Numbered from the stretch's first letter, positions 1-9,054 are shown. The stretch: DNA of 52,041 nucleotides from an uncultured Bacteroidota bacterium (GCA_903851365.1 CAINOB010000073.1:1-52041), one strand, 5' to 3'. Program-made: numbers and translations. The notes: generated by a model not told the origin, from the letters alone.

Positions 1-69
1 ATGGAGGGATTCGAACCCCCGACCAGCTGATTACAAATCAGCTGCTCTGGCCAACTGAGCTACATTGGC
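1..69 (-). tRNA. tRNA-Thr (UGU), 3' end cut by window edge
   Basis: Read on the minus strand, the sequence folds as a tRNA. The 5' acceptor strand is GCCAATG, the D-arm contains AGCTCAGTTGGCCAGAGC, and the anticodon stem GCTGA/TCAGC closes the loop TTTGTAA, with anticodon TGT (complement of bases 33-35). The T-arm carries GGTTCGAATCC. The last acceptor bases and the CCA end lie beyond base 1. A UGU anticodon reads ACN threonine codons. It lies just upstream of hpf, on the same strand. Confidence 0.95.
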
Positions 70-178
70 AAATTCAGTCTGAAAAAGTCAAAAAATAAAG
101 AACTCTCCCATTCCCAGTTTTGGGTCTGCAAATGTAGTACAAGGAATTTAGACATCAAAACTTTTAGAGAGTTTTTTT

Positions 179-478
179 CTATCTGCTCTCTTTTTTACCT
201 TTTTGTCTGGATAACTGGCGTTTCAGAGCTTCAATTGTCTGATCAATAGCCTCCTCAAAAGACTTACATTGTTTTTTGGCGAACAAATCATATCCCGAAA
301 CCAGCAAACGGATCTCGGTAACTTTATTTTCTGTATTCTGATTCTTGTCTAAACGAAGGATTACTTCTGCTCCAATGATGGTGTCATCAAAAAGACTCAG
401 CTTATTGACTTTTTCCTCGATAAAATCCAGAAGTTTCTGGTCAGCATCGAAATGAACGGATTGAATTTTAATCGTCAT
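179..478 (-). CDS. hpf: Ribosome hibernation-promoting factor, short HPF/RaiA family
   Basis: This 99-residue protein matches the short HPF/YfiA family. It begins with the beta strand of MTIKIQSVHFDAD, continues with helix LLDFIEEKVNKL, and ends in a basic tail (RQLSRQKGKKESR) typical of 30S decoding-centre binders. The family stabilises inactive 70S or 100S ribosomes in slow growth. It lacks the long C-terminal dimerisation domain, so it is a short form. The gene follows xerC on the same strand with a 26-base gap. Its start is preceded by a strong Shine-Dalgarno sequence, which is unusual in this phylum. Confidence 0.93.
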   Translation of the reverse strand: MTIKIQSVHFDADQKLLDFIEEKVNKLSLFDDTIIGAEVILRLDKNQNTENKVTEIRLLVSGYDLFAKKQCKSFEEAIDQTIEALKRQLSRQKGKKESR

Positions 479-484
479 AATATA

Positions 485-492
485 TCCTCCTA
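485..492 (-). promoter_or_regulatory. Strong Shine-Dalgarno site of hpf (TAGGAGGA)
   Basis: The minus strand reads TAGGAGGA six bases before the hpf ATG, an almost full complement to the anti-Shine-Dalgarno. Most starts in this window have no such site, as expected for Bacteroidota, whose ribosomes hide the anti-SD. The site therefore both fixes the hpf start and marks the gene as translated in a different mode. Confidence 0.75.
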
Positions 493-504
493 AAGTTTTA
501 GTGA

Positions 505-1395
505 TCAGGCTCTTGGATGAGCCTTTTGGTAAACTCGTTTCAGCTTCTCAAAACCAGTATGGGTATACACCTGAGTAGCACTCAGGCTGGCATGTCCAAG
601 TAATTCCTTGATAGCATTCAATTCGGCACCTCGGTTAAGGAGATGAGTGGCATAAGTATGACGAAGCACATGAGGACTACGCCTCTCTGCGCTTGTTACA
701 GTTCCTAATGCTTCATTTACTACCCGGTAAACCAACCGGGCATAAACCGGATGCCCTTTGTCAGTGAGTATAAGTGTCCCCCCTTCCACACCATTAAAGG
801 TATGATTTCGCACTATAATATAATATTGAACCAAACCGATCAACTCAGGAGTGACCGGAATAATCCTTTCTTTTTGCCTTTTCCCGGTAACCTTGATCTG
901 ATTACGGTCAGAGTCAATATCAAAATCCTTCAGCCCTGTTAATTCGCTTAATCTCATTCCTGTTCCATATAATAACTCAAGGATCATTAAGTTCCGTATT
1001 TCGGGAAAGCTTTCTGGCAGAACCGGAGTTTCAAGCAGTTTCTGCATCTGACCCTCTTCCATAAATACTGGTAAAGGCTTTGGTGCCTTAATCGATGGTA
1101 AAAAGGCAGCGGGATTTTTATCGACTAATCCTTCCTGCTGACAGAAACGATAAAATCTTCTTAATGTTGTGGTTTTCCTGTTCACAGATTTAGCCGCCAT
1201 TCCTTCATCAAGTAATGAGATTACCCAACTACGGATTTGCCTGGTAGTACATGATATTATGGAATCACCGGCGCCGTTGTTTCTGATAAAGCGATCAAAC
1301 TGCAACAAGTCAGTTTTATAAGCCAGCAGTGTATATTGGGAATAACGTTTTTCAGTCTGAAGAAACCTGAGAAACAAATCAACAGCATCCATCAT
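505..1395 (-). CDS. xerC: Tyrosine recombinase XerC/XerD
   Basis: This 296-residue site-specific recombinase has an N-terminal SAM-like core-binding domain (about residues 3-90) and a C-terminal catalytic domain (about 110-290). The tyrosine-recombinase active-site set is complete: R148 (GTGMRLSEL), K172 (GKRQK), H242 and R245 (PHVLRH), H268 (LLGHASL) and Y277 (QVYTHT). The length and lack of extra domains fit the chromosome-dimer resolvases XerC/XerD that act at dif with FtsK. The position between rpsU and hpf matches a housekeeping recombinase rather than a phage integrase. I cannot decide between XerC and XerD from sequence alone. ATGATG offers two adjacent starts. Confidence 0.92.
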   Translation of the reverse strand: MMDAVDLFLRFLQTEKRYSQYTLLAYKTDLLQFDRFIRNNGAGDSIISCTTRQIRSWVISLLDEGMAAKSVNRKTTTLRRFYRFCQQEGLVDKNPAAFLPSIKAPKPLPVFMEEGQMQKLLETPVLPESFPEIRNLMILELLYGTGMRLSELTGLKDFDIDSDRNQIKVTGKRQKERIIPVTPELIGLVQYYIIVRNHTFNGVEGGTLILTDKGHPVYARLVYRVVNEALGTVTSAERRSPHVLRHTYATHLLNRGAELNAIKELLGHASLSATQVYTHTGFEKLKRVYQKAHPRA

Positions 1396-1469
1396 TACAC
1401 AGAATCTTTACATAAATATAACAATAATTTTGTAAAGACATCCGTCGATCGAAAAATGCACTAAAAAGC

Positions 1470-1667
1470 CTATTCGTTCTCTTCTGCCTGCTGTAGACCC
1501 TGCACATAGGCAGCACGAAGCAACTCCTGACGTCTTTTAATCGAAGGTTTAGTAAAAGCCTGGCGTGCTCTCAATTCTTTAACCACGCCTGTTTTTTCAA
1601 ATTTACGTTTGAATTTTTTGAGAGCCCTTTCTATGTTCTCACCTTCTTTTACCGGAATAATGATCAT
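1470..1667 (-). CDS. rpsU: 30S ribosomal protein bS21
   Basis: This 65-residue basic protein has the bS21 signature: MIIIPVKEGENIERALKKFKRKFEKTG, then a basic helix with RRQELLRAAY. bS21 binds the 30S platform near the 3' end of 16S rRNA. In Bacteroidota it forms part of the pocket that sequesters the anti-Shine-Dalgarno sequence, so its presence beside two genes with strong Shine-Dalgarno sites is of interest. The gene stands alone between xerC and the ComEA-like gene, all on the minus strand. No clear SD of its own is seen at usable spacing (AAGGT directly abuts the ATG). Confidence 0.96.
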   Translation of the reverse strand: MIIIPVKEGENIERALKKFKRKFEKTGVVKELRARQAFTKPSIKRRQELLRAAYVQGLQQAEENE

Positions 1668-1730
1668 ACCTTGTTACTTTTAATACGTTCAGTGAACTGA
1701 AATTTGGACTGCAAAGAAAAACAAAAAAAA

Positions 1731-2351
1731 TCATTTAACCAAAATCTTATCCTGTTTAAAAGAAGAATCTGCCACCACGGTAAGATAGTGAGATAATCCT
1801 TTCCAAAGAGAGTCTGCTAAAACGCCTGCCGCCCAAAGTTCACCTGTTGAATTTAGCCTTCCTTTTTTATCTCGGAATCTTACAATAGCCTTAACCTGAT
1901 CATAATCGAGATAAGGATGAGCAAGGAGTTCTTTAAATGTAGCTTTATTCAAATCTAACTTTCGCAAATGTAAAGTATCTATCCTGATCAGCTTAATAAA
2001 GCCGGCAAGCCTCCCAGTATCCATGCCATAGACCTCCTTCAGCTGAGCAGGATAAGCATACCCGCCAAGCATCTCTCTATATTTGATTATCCTTTTCGCA
2101 AAAACCAGACCGATACCTGGAAGTTCATCGAGAGCTAAACTATCCGCTGAATTTATCTCAATCAACCTGGGTTTTTTGCGAACTTGTCCTGATGAATCAA
2201 GGCTGGCGGAAACCGGATTACCTAACGGAAGATTCTCTGCCACCGGAATTATAGCATAGGCTAAAACCCGAATAGCGATCACACCAAAGCTCAGGATCAA
2301 AACACCTCTTAGCTCTGAACGGGTAAAAAGATACCGGTAAAACTTGGTCAT
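1731..2351 (-). CDS. ComEA-like helix-hairpin-helix DNA-binding protein, membrane anchored
   Basis: This 206-residue protein has an N-terminal membrane segment (about residues 15-35, LRGVLILSFGVIAIRVLAY) followed by two tandem helix-hairpin-helix units. The first is near residues 65-110 (INSADSLALDELPGIGLVFAKRI) and the second near 130-175 (LDLNKATFKELLAHPYLDYDQVKAI). The architecture matches ComEA-family proteins, which bind dsDNA at the outer face of the inner membrane; Bacteroidota homologues are common, but a role in DNA uptake is not established for them. No other competence gene is nearby. The start is firm because a full Shine-Dalgarno sequence sits just upstream. Confidence 0.8.
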   Translation of the reverse strand: MTKFYRYLFTRSELRGVLILSFGVIAIRVLAYAIIPVAENLPLGNPVSASLDSSGQVRKKPRLIEINSADSLALDELPGIGLVFAKRIIKYREMLGGYAYPAQLKEVYGMDTGRLAGFIKLIRIDTLHLRKLDLNKATFKELLAHPYLDYDQVKAIVRFRDKKGRLNSTGELWAAGVLADSLWKGLSHYLTVVADSSFKQDKILVK

Positions 2352-2355
2352 ATAA

Positions 2356-2364
2356 ACCTCCTTT
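2356..2364 (-). promoter_or_regulatory. Full-strength Shine-Dalgarno site of the ComEA-like gene (AAAGGAGGT)
   Basis: The minus strand reads AAAGGAGGT four bases before the ATG, a perfect complement to the 16S anti-Shine-Dalgarno core. This is rare in Bacteroidota and is the second such site within 2 kb. Confidence 0.75.
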
Positions 2365-2418
2365 TACCGGTATTAGATGTCAATCATTAACCGAAATGGA
2401 AAAATTCAATCAGATTTT

Positions 2419-3492
2419 TTATAGTCGATCCAGGCAGTTCAAATCAACAAATGCCTGCTGTAGCCTGGAAATCAAGGTTTTTTCACCTTCGCGAAGTACT
2501 ACGCGAGGATCATATTTTTTCTTGTTTGGCTTGTCAGCCCCTTCAGGATTACCAATCTGGGTCTGTAAATATCCCTTATTCTTTTCATAATAGTCTCTGA
2601 GACCAACCCAAAATGCCCATTGTGTATCAGTATCAATATTCATCTTGATCACACCATAGGAGATGGCTTCCCTGATTTCTTCCTGGGAGGAACCTGATCC
2701 ACCATGGAAAACAAAATTAACCGGTTTCGATCCGGTCTTCAGGTTCTTTTCAATATAGTCTTGGGAATTTTTTAGAATTGCCGGATGAAGTTTGACATTG
2801 CCCGGTTTATACACTCCGTGAACATTACCAAATGAAGCTGCAATGGTAAACTGGTCACTTACTTTTAATAGTTCCGAATAAGCATATGCGACATGTTCAG
2901 GTTGGGTGTACAGCAGGGAATTATCCAAACCGGTATTATCAACACCATCCTCTTCGCCACCGGTCACGCCTAATTCTATTTCCAAGGTCATACCCATTTT
3001 AGACATCCTGGTGAGATAAGCTTTACAAATATCAAGATTCTCAACAAGTGGTTCCTCAGAAAGGTCCAGCATATGTGAGCTATAAAGAGGTTTTCCGTGA
3101 CGCTCAAAGTGTTTTTCACCCTGATCTAATAATCCATCGATCCAGGGGAGCAGCTTTTTAGCTGCATGGTCGGTATGTAAGATAACAGGAACACCATACG
3201 CTTCTGCAACGGTGTGAATATGACGGGCACCAGCTATACCTCCAAGAATTGCAGCTTCCTGCTTTTCATTTGGAAGAGCTTTTCCAGCCCAAAAGGCTGC
3301 ACCTCCATTGGAGAATTGTATAATTACCGGCCCTTTTGCTGAACGGGCGGCTTCGAGAACTGAATTAACTGAGTTGGTGCCGACAACGTTTACTGCAGGA
3401 ATGGCAAAACTATTTTCTTTGGCAATAGCAAAGACCTTTTGAACATCTTTACCGGTAACAACACCGGGTTTTACAACATCAAGAATTTTCAT
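2419..3492 (-). CDS. fbaA: Class II fructose-1,6-bisphosphate aldolase
   Basis: This zinc-dependent glycolytic enzyme cleaves fructose-1,6-bisphosphate into dihydroxyacetone phosphate and glyceraldehyde-3-phosphate. At 357 residues it has the length of the E. coli FbaA type (class IIA). The catalytic and metal-binding motif HTDH is at residues 106-109, further zinc ligands are in VHGVYKPGN and FVFHGGSG, and the phosphate-binding GGSGSS follows. I use the ATG at 3492 (MKILDVV); an in-frame TTG six bases upstream is unlikely to be the start. The gene stands alone on the minus strand. Its DHAP product is also the phosphorylated product of rhamnose catabolism. Confidence 0.96.
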   Translation of the reverse strand: MKILDVVKPGVVTGKDVQKVFAIAKENSFAIPAVNVVGTNSVNSVLEAARSAKGPVIIQFSNGGAAFWAGKALPNEKQEAAILGGIAGARHIHTVAEAYGVPVILHTDHAAKKLLPWIDGLLDQGEKHFERHGKPLYSSHMLDLSEEPLVENLDICKAYLTRMSKMGMTLEIELGVTGGEEDGVDNTGLDNSLLYTQPEHVAYAYSELLKVSDQFTIAASFGNVHGVYKPGNVKLHPAILKNSQDYIEKNLKTGSKPVNFVFHGGSGSSQEEIREAISYGVIKMNIDTDTQWAFWVGLRDYYEKNKGYLQTQIGNPEGADKPNKKKYDPRVVLREGEKTLISRLQQAFVDLNCLDRL

Positions 3493-3546
3493 GACCAATT
3501 AATTTAATGAATCTGCAAATATAAGGCAAGATCGGCTTATATCCGA

Positions 3547-5880
3547 CTAAAAAGGATAACCTATTCCAAAGTTTAGAACCAGATCACTCCACTGATATTT
3601 CCGGTAACCTGGAATCCATTTGGGTCCATCAACTGTGCCAGGATCGCGGACCTTAATCCCAAGATCAAGACGGCCAATAAAGTAGGAAAGATCAGCACGG
3701 ATACCAAAACCAGTTCCGATGGCAATCTGACGATAAAAATCTTTGATTTTAAAAAGGGAACCAGGCCTTTCATCCGCTGAATTTATGGCCCAGATGTTTC
3801 CTGCATCAATAAAAAGCGCACCTTTTATAATTGAGAATAAGTCGAATCTGTATTCAGCACTTGCTTCCAGTTTAACATCGCCCAGTTGATTGGGGTACAT
3901 TCCCTTCTGATCATCAGGAATCACATAACTTCCAGGTCCCAAAGACCTTACCTGCCAAGCTCGAATTCCAGAAGAACCGCCGGCAAAATACTTCTTTTCA
4001 AACGGAATCGCATTGGTATTTCCATAGGGATAACCTGCACCGGCGAATAAACGGAAGGCTAACTTGTTGGTAGTATTTATGACCCAATGATATCTTAAAT
4101 CCACGTCACCCTCGGCATATTGAGCAAAAGGAGTTTTGAAAAGCTGAAAGCCACCATCAGGTTTCGCCTGACCGGTCATTTGGTAATAGCTGTAAAATGT
4201 ATTGCCGGCAATTTCGGGTCTGACCCTGATATAAAAGAAACTTGACTCTTTGTTAACCTCCTGATTTGAAAAAGTATAGGTATAGTTAAGTGCAGGAATC
4301 ATATGTGACTTAAAACTATTCTCAACATAGGTTCCTTTAATGATCTGATAAAACCTATCTGACATCTGGGTAACGTTCACATAATTTAATTCGAAAATAT
4401 TTATCTGATGCATGGAAAGTGATGACTTCCAGTTGTAGCCATAGGCTGCATTTGCAATGGTGCGGGTAAAATCCGGACGGGCCTGATAGTTAAAACTTAG
4501 ATTGACTGAAGCATGTGGCTTGCCGAATTTTGAATTTTTACCACTGGCAAAAGGTATCCACGACCTCGGTACTTCAAGACGAGAATCTACACCAAACTCA
4601 ACCATCCTGTTGAAATTGGAGACTGCATTAGCCAGGTACTCAACTGCACCCTTAAATTTCAGTTCAAAACTTTCAGCTCCCTTTATCAAATTTCGATTCT
4701 TATAAATCAAAGTTCCGGCAACGCCGATATTACCTGATGAATAGGTCCCTTCAAGTGCAATATCATAGGATTGCCGGACCATTGGACTAAGTAAAATCTG
4801 GCAATCCAGTTTTTGAATCGAATCAGAAGTGTTACCCACAGGCATAAAATTGACCTTTATCTGCTTGAAATTTCTAAGTGAGTTAAAGGACTCAATCGTT
4901 TTATCGACCTTACTTTGATTGAACAAATCTCCTGTTTTAAAGGCTATTGTGGATTGAAGAAGACTTGGTCTCAAATTCAACCGATTCCTATATACCATGC
5001 TAGTTCCCTGATATTTAACGGTATCAGAAGTTGAAAGATAACTTTTGGGATCACGCAAATAATCTGAGGTATTAAAATCAGTGACTATGCTGATATCTCC
5101 AATGTGAAACAACGGATGAAAATTCAATCTGGTAACATCGTTAGTAGCATCCTTCGGATTTTTTATACCCATCCAAACATCCACTTTATGGTCGCTTTTC
5201 GAAGTATCTGCCTTGAAATACACATATTCCCTTGAGAATCCGTAATAACCCCTATCCCTCATGTAATTAGACAACCGCATTCTCTCAAGTCGCAAAATTT
5301 CAAGATCATATCGCATTGAGGGTTTCAGAAGTGAAGAGGCTGAATCCTGCTGAATAAGTTTTCGGATCGCATTATCTGTTACCAGAGAGTCATCTGTCAA
5401 TCGAACTTTATCGACTATATATGGAAGGCCGAAATCAATCCGGTATAAAACATTAGCCCGCTTACGAGAATACGAAACAGTATCATCAACTTTGGCATTG
5501 TAGTAACCCAGATTCTTTAAATAATGATTCAGCTGATTCAGGGTTTCATTTTTCGCTGATTCATTAAAAATGACAGGTTCTTCACCGATTTTTCTCAACC
5601 AGTTATTAAACCCGTTCTTTTTTGCGGGATTCGAAAGATTATAAACTCCCAGGTGGATGCGCAGAAATCCGAAGATTTTCTTGTTTGGTTTTTGCCTGAA
5701 ATAATTTTCCAGCTCCCTGTCCGAGATACTACCGCCCTTGGATTCAATCTTATTCGATTTTAAAAGATATTGGTTCTCTGGCACGTACCTTACTGGACTG
5801 CATCCGAATAAAACAGACAGTATTAGAATGATTAAAAAACCACTTCTGATGGAGAATACTTTGTTACTGCAACAGACCAT
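3547..5880 (-). CDS. tamL: TamL-like BamA/TamA-family outer-membrane assembly lipoprotein
   Basis: This 777-residue protein begins with a lipoprotein signal ending in LFGC (lipobox cysteine near residue 27). It continues with POTRA-like repeats (about 30-370; for example DKVRLTDDSL and FKTGDLFNQSKVDKTIESFNSL) and ends in a 16-strand BamA-type barrel closing with NFGIGYPF. The barrel carries the RGF-like loop as GGSSGIRAW (near residue 640). A lipid-anchored BamA-superfamily member is characteristic of Bacteroidota TamL, which works with TamB in outer-membrane biogenesis. No tamB gene is visible in the window. Transcription is divergent from the TrmH-family gene. Confidence 0.82.
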   Translation of the reverse strand: MVCCSNKVFSIRSGFLIILILSVLFGCSPVRYVPENQYLLKSNKIESKGGSISDRELENYFRQKPNKKIFGFLRIHLGVYNLSNPAKKNGFNNWLRKIGEEPVIFNESAKNETLNQLNHYLKNLGYYNAKVDDTVSYSRKRANVLYRIDFGLPYIVDKVRLTDDSLVTDNAIRKLIQQDSASSLLKPSMRYDLEILRLERMRLSNYMRDRGYYGFSREYVYFKADTSKSDHKVDVWMGIKNPKDATNDVTRLNFHPLFHIGDISIVTDFNTSDYLRDPKSYLSTSDTVKYQGTSMVYRNRLNLRPSLLQSTIAFKTGDLFNQSKVDKTIESFNSLRNFKQIKVNFMPVGNTSDSIQKLDCQILLSPMVRQSYDIALEGTYSSGNIGVAGTLIYKNRNLIKGAESFELKFKGAVEYLANAVSNFNRMVEFGVDSRLEVPRSWIPFASGKNSKFGKPHASVNLSFNYQARPDFTRTIANAAYGYNWKSSLSMHQINIFELNYVNVTQMSDRFYQIIKGTYVENSFKSHMIPALNYTYTFSNQEVNKESSFFYIRVRPEIAGNTFYSYYQMTGQAKPDGGFQLFKTPFAQYAEGDVDLRYHWVINTTNKLAFRLFAGAGYPYGNTNAIPFEKKYFAGGSSGIRAWQVRSLGPGSYVIPDDQKGMYPNQLGDVKLEASAEYRFDLFSIIKGALFIDAGNIWAINSADERPGSLFKIKDFYRQIAIGTGFGIRADLSYFIGRLDLGIKVRDPGTVDGPKWIPGYRKYQWSDLVLNFGIGYPF

Positions 5881-5948
5881 TTATCCCTTCTTGAGTCAGA
5901 TTCCGAAGTTGTAAATTTAATGTAAATTGCGAATCATCCATTAAGCAT

Positions 5949-6731
5949 ATGATCAGCAAGGCACAGATCCAGTTCATCCGTTCGCTGGAACATAAAAAGT
6001 TCAGGGATGAATATGGTTGTTTTGTTGCAGAAGGTGACAAGCTGGTGAGGGAAGCCATTGCACAATCCGGCGTAAGTCTCTTTCGGATAAAGATGATCTG
6101 TGGCACCGCCAACTGGATAGATTCATTAAAACCGCTTAAGGATCATCCAAACGTTGAAGTGATAACCGTTACAGAAAGCGAACTTGAGAGAATAAGCCTA
6201 CAGAAAACCCCGAATCAGGCACTTGCGATAATCTCGCATGAACCAGCTCAAGCAACCGTTTTTAATTTCGACAAAGATCTCCTCCTGGGTTTAAATCAGG
6301 TTCAGGATCCGGGTAATGTCGGAACCATAATCAGGCTCGCAGACTGGTTTGGTTTTGCCGGTGTGATTGCATCGCCGGATTCGGCAGATTTTTTCTCACC
6401 CAAAGTAGTGCAATCCAGTATGGGTTCTATATTCCGGGTAAAATTACTGACCGTTGAAATTAGCGAATTTATCAAGGCTATAAAATCGAAGTTTCCGATT
6501 TATGGCACTCATTTACAGGGTCAGAATCTATATCAGACTAAGCTCACCAAAAATGGGTTGATTCTATTGGGTAATGAATCGAGGGGTCTTAGTACTGAAC
6601 TTATGAAATTGACGACGGTGAATTTATTGATTCCAGATTATTCAGTTGGTCAGAGCAAGCCAGAATCACTCAATGTTTCAATTGCGGCATCAATCATTTG
6701 CAGTGAATTCAGGAGGAGAGAAAACGGCTGA
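5949..6731 (+). CDS. TrmH/SpoU-family RNA 2'-O-methyltransferase
   Basis: This 260-residue SPOUT methyltransferase has an N-terminal substrate-binding domain (about 1-95, with LEHKKFRDEYGCFVAEGDKLVREA) and a C-terminal knotted domain. The three SpoU motifs are present: motif 1 in VQDPGNVGTIIRLADWFG, motif 2 as LLGNESRGLS, and motif 3 in KPESLNVSIAASI. Such enzymes transfer a methyl group from SAM to a ribose 2'-OH of tRNA or rRNA; the RlmB/TsnR-like arrangement suggests rRNA, but the target cannot be read from sequence. Its 3' end overlaps the convergent flavoprotein gene by 23 bases. Confidence 0.88.
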   Translation: MISKAQIQFIRSLEHKKFRDEYGCFVAEGDKLVREAIAQSGVSLFRIKMICGTANWIDSLKPLKDHPNVEVITVTESELERISLQKTPNQALAIISHEPAQATVFNFDKDLLLGLNQVQDPGNVGTIIRLADWFGFAGVIASPDSADFFSPKVVQSSMGSIFRVKLLTVEISEFIKAIKSKFPIYGTHLQGQNLYQTKLTKNGLILLGNESRGLSTELMKLTTVNLLIPDYSVGQSKPESLNVSIAASIICSEFRRRENG

Positions 6732-8265
6732 TTGAGCTCGCCGCAAAATCTCCGTCCATAGCTGAAGAAACAATTCCACCCGCATAGCCGGCCCCTTCGC
6801 CGCAAGGAAAAAGACCCGGAAGGTCGGGATGAAATCCATGCTCAGGATCACGAACAATCCGAATCGGAGATGATGTCCTTGATTCAACCCCAGCCATAAT
6901 TGCTTCGTAAGTCATAAACCCTTTCATGCGCCGACCAAAGAATCGCAGACCTTCTCGAAGCCTGGTGCTGATGGTCTCCGGAAGCCATTCATGCATCGGA
7001 GAACAAACCAGACCCGGATTATAAGAATGGTTTGGTAGAGATGTGGAGTTCTTCCCATCGGTGAAGTCGATCAACCGTTGCGCCGGAGCGATCTGTCCCT
7101 GACCACCGTAACGATAAGCCAATTTCTCGAGTTCTTCCTGGAAAGCTATACCGGCAAATTCTCCATGTTCACTGTAGGATGCAAGATCTTCGGGTCTGAT
7201 TTCAACTACAAGTCCACTATTGGCAAAAGGTGAATTTCTAAGTGAATTTGACATTCCGTTAACTACTGATTCAAAATCCGAAGTGGCAGAAGGAACAATT
7301 ATGCCACCGGGGCACATGCAAAATGAATAAACACCCCGCCCATTCACATTCTTAACCAAGGCATATTCAGCAGCAGGTAAATACTTCCCTCTTCCATCTT
7401 TTGAATGATATTGAATCTGGTCAATAAGCATTTGTGGGTGTTCTATTCTCACCCCCATCGCAAAGCCCTTTAGCTTCAACTGCAACTTATTACGCTCCAG
7501 CATTCGATAAACTTCTATTGCAGAATGACCAGTCGCCAGAATAACTCCCAAGCCGGCAATTTTCTCGCCTTTAGCGGTGATAATTCCTTTTGCAATTCCG
7601 TTTTGAATGATCAGGTCCTCAGCGCGTGATTCGAAAAAGAATTCAGCCCCATGATTGGTTAAAGTTTCACGGATCGATGTTATAATTGCCGGTAGGCGAT
7701 CAGTTCCAATGTGAGGATGACTATCGTAAAGTATTGATTCATCAGCTCCGTGAAGATGTAATATCTCTAAAACCCGCCTGACATCTCCTCTTTTCTTCGA
7801 CCTGGTATAGAGCTTACCGTCTGAAAATGTTCCTGCCCCACCCTCTCCGAAACAATAGTTTGAATCAGGGTTCAGACCTTGATTTCTGTTTAGAATTGCG
7901 ATATCCTTTTTTCTTTCGGATACATTTTTACCCCGCTCCACGATGACTGGTTTATAGCCTAACTCTAATAAGCGCAGTGAAGCAAACAGTCCGGCAGGAC
8001 CTGCCCCCACGACTATGACTGGTGGAGCCGAAGAGACATTTTTCCAATCATAATTCTGGAAAGCTGGCTCCAGGGGTTCATCGACCGCGAGGCTTACAAT
8101 CATTTTAACGACAATCGGCCGACGGCGGGCATCAACAGATCGTCTAAGAATTCTGAATTCAGTAACCAGGTTGGCCGAGACTCCGGCAACCTGACAAGCT
8201 TTCTTCCTGATTTGCTTTGGGACAGATGCGTCCTCAGGATTGAGGGATATTTCGACTTCGCGCAT
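6709..8265 (-). CDS. COG2509-type FAD-dependent dehydrogenase
   Basis: This 518-residue flavoprotein has an N-terminal domain of about 80 residues (with RRSVDARRRPIVVKM). A dinucleotide-binding motif (VVGAGPAGLFASLRLLELG, near residues 85-105) and a C-terminal FAD-contact motif (FPCGEGAGYAGGIVSSAMDG) follow. The order matches the uncharacterised FAD-dependent dehydrogenases of COG2509, widespread housekeeping-like proteins of unknown substrate. Cysteines cluster in YSFCMCPGG, a conserved patch of this family. The gene overlaps the convergent methyltransferase gene at its 3' end. GGAGG directly abuts the ATG, with no spacer to act as a ribosome-binding site. Confidence 0.85.
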   Translation of the reverse strand: MREVEISLNPEDASVPKQIRKKACQVAGVSANLVTEFRILRRSVDARRRPIVVKMIVSLAVDEPLEPAFQNYDWKNVSSAPPVIVVGAGPAGLFASLRLLELGYKPVIVERGKNVSERKKDIAILNRNQGLNPDSNYCFGEGGAGTFSDGKLYTRSKKRGDVRRVLEILHLHGADESILYDSHPHIGTDRLPAIITSIRETLTNHGAEFFFESRAEDLIIQNGIAKGIITAKGEKIAGLGVILATGHSAIEVYRMLERNKLQLKLKGFAMGVRIEHPQMLIDQIQYHSKDGRGKYLPAAEYALVKNVNGRGVYSFCMCPGGIIVPSATSDFESVVNGMSNSLRNSPFANSGLVVEIRPEDLASYSEHGEFAGIAFQEELEKLAYRYGGQGQIAPAQRLIDFTDGKNSTSLPNHSYNPGLVCSPMHEWLPETISTRLREGLRFFGRRMKGFMTYEAIMAGVESRTSSPIRIVRDPEHGFHPDLPGLFPCGEGAGYAGGIVSSAMDGDFAASSISRFLSS

Positions 8266-8282
8266 CCTCCTGTTAGTTCAAA

Positions 8283-9014
8283 TTATTTGGATTGCTCAAC
8301 ATGAAAAGAGAGTACCACCATTCTGGAAAAAATCTGATCAATACTGGAGACGTACTGAAAAAATTTCGGATCAGCAAGTTTGTAAAAATTGTCTGTTGGA
8401 ACGGGCATCAGGTCAAGCATCCCCACCGAGAATTTTAGTTCCATAGCGACTTTGGCCATGGCAATATAAAAATCGCAACCCACGCCCAGCTCAACATATA
8501 GATCGTAGGGTCTGAGTAATCTGGTTGCTTTTTGAAATGTTTTACCAATGCTGCCCTGCAAATCAACACGCGGATTAATACCCCCAATAACGTATGGAGC
8601 ATAGTTATTTACTCGTTGAGACCGATACTTAACTAAGATTGGGAAATCAAGACAAATACTCTCGATTGACCAGGTGGATATTGAATCTTTTCCGAGGTCC
8701 CTGACTGTAAGATCTCTCTGACCAAATTGAATACCTGGCAGAAACCTCAAATCCATGTATTTATTAAGCCGGTAATCTGTTATCAAATTGATATTTATTC
8801 CCGGGTTCCTGAGGAGATCGAATGTATATCCAGGTTTAGGAACAACTGTAAAACCAGAAGTATTCAGTCCGATGGAATATCCAAAATGGAATATCTGATA
8901 ATCAGCCATAATCATGTTTTTTGGCTTCGACTTTTGCGACATGACCGGAAGGCCAAGAATTAACAGGATTACCAGGATGATTCCTTTGCGTGCTGACATG
9001 CAGATTTTTTTCAT
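8283..9014 (-). CDS. porT: PorT-like outer-membrane beta-barrel protein of type IX secretion
   Basis: This 243-residue protein has a signal peptide (hydrophobic GIILVILLILGLPVMSQ) and an eight-strand outer-membrane barrel of the PorT family, rich in alternating aromatic strands (MDLRFLPGIQFGQRDLTV, YVELGVGCDFYIAM). PorT is a component of the Bacteroidota type IX secretion system. The placement directly downstream of ubiE/menG with 40 bases between them is a recurring Bacteroidota arrangement and strengthens the call. A client of this system is probably the lamin-tail protein at 13 kb. A generic OmpA-like barrel is the alternative. Confidence 0.8.
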   Translation of the reverse strand: MKKICMSARKGIILVILLILGLPVMSQKSKPKNMIMADYQIFHFGYSIGLNTSGFTVVPKPGYTFDLLRNPGININLITDYRLNKYMDLRFLPGIQFGQRDLTVRDLGKDSISTWSIESICLDFPILVKYRSQRVNNYAPYVIGGINPRVDLQGSIGKTFQKATRLLRPYDLYVELGVGCDFYIAMAKVAMELKFSVGMLDLMPVPTDNFYKLADPKFFQYVSSIDQIFSRMVVLSFHVEQSK

Positions 9015-9054
9015 TCGCTTAAATAACTCCTAAATCGGAAAGAATAGTATCTCA

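Noticed and set aside
101-173. Long-range AACTCTC/GAGAGTT pairing followed by T-run after hpf
   Set aside because: The loop is about 59 bases and the T-run is on the plus strand, whereas the genes here are on the minus strand; not a convincing terminator.
505-1395. Phage integrase or integron interpretation of the tyrosine recombinase
   Set aside because: It lies in a conserved rpsU-hpf neighbourhood with no attachment repeats or cargo genes; XerC/D is the simpler reading.
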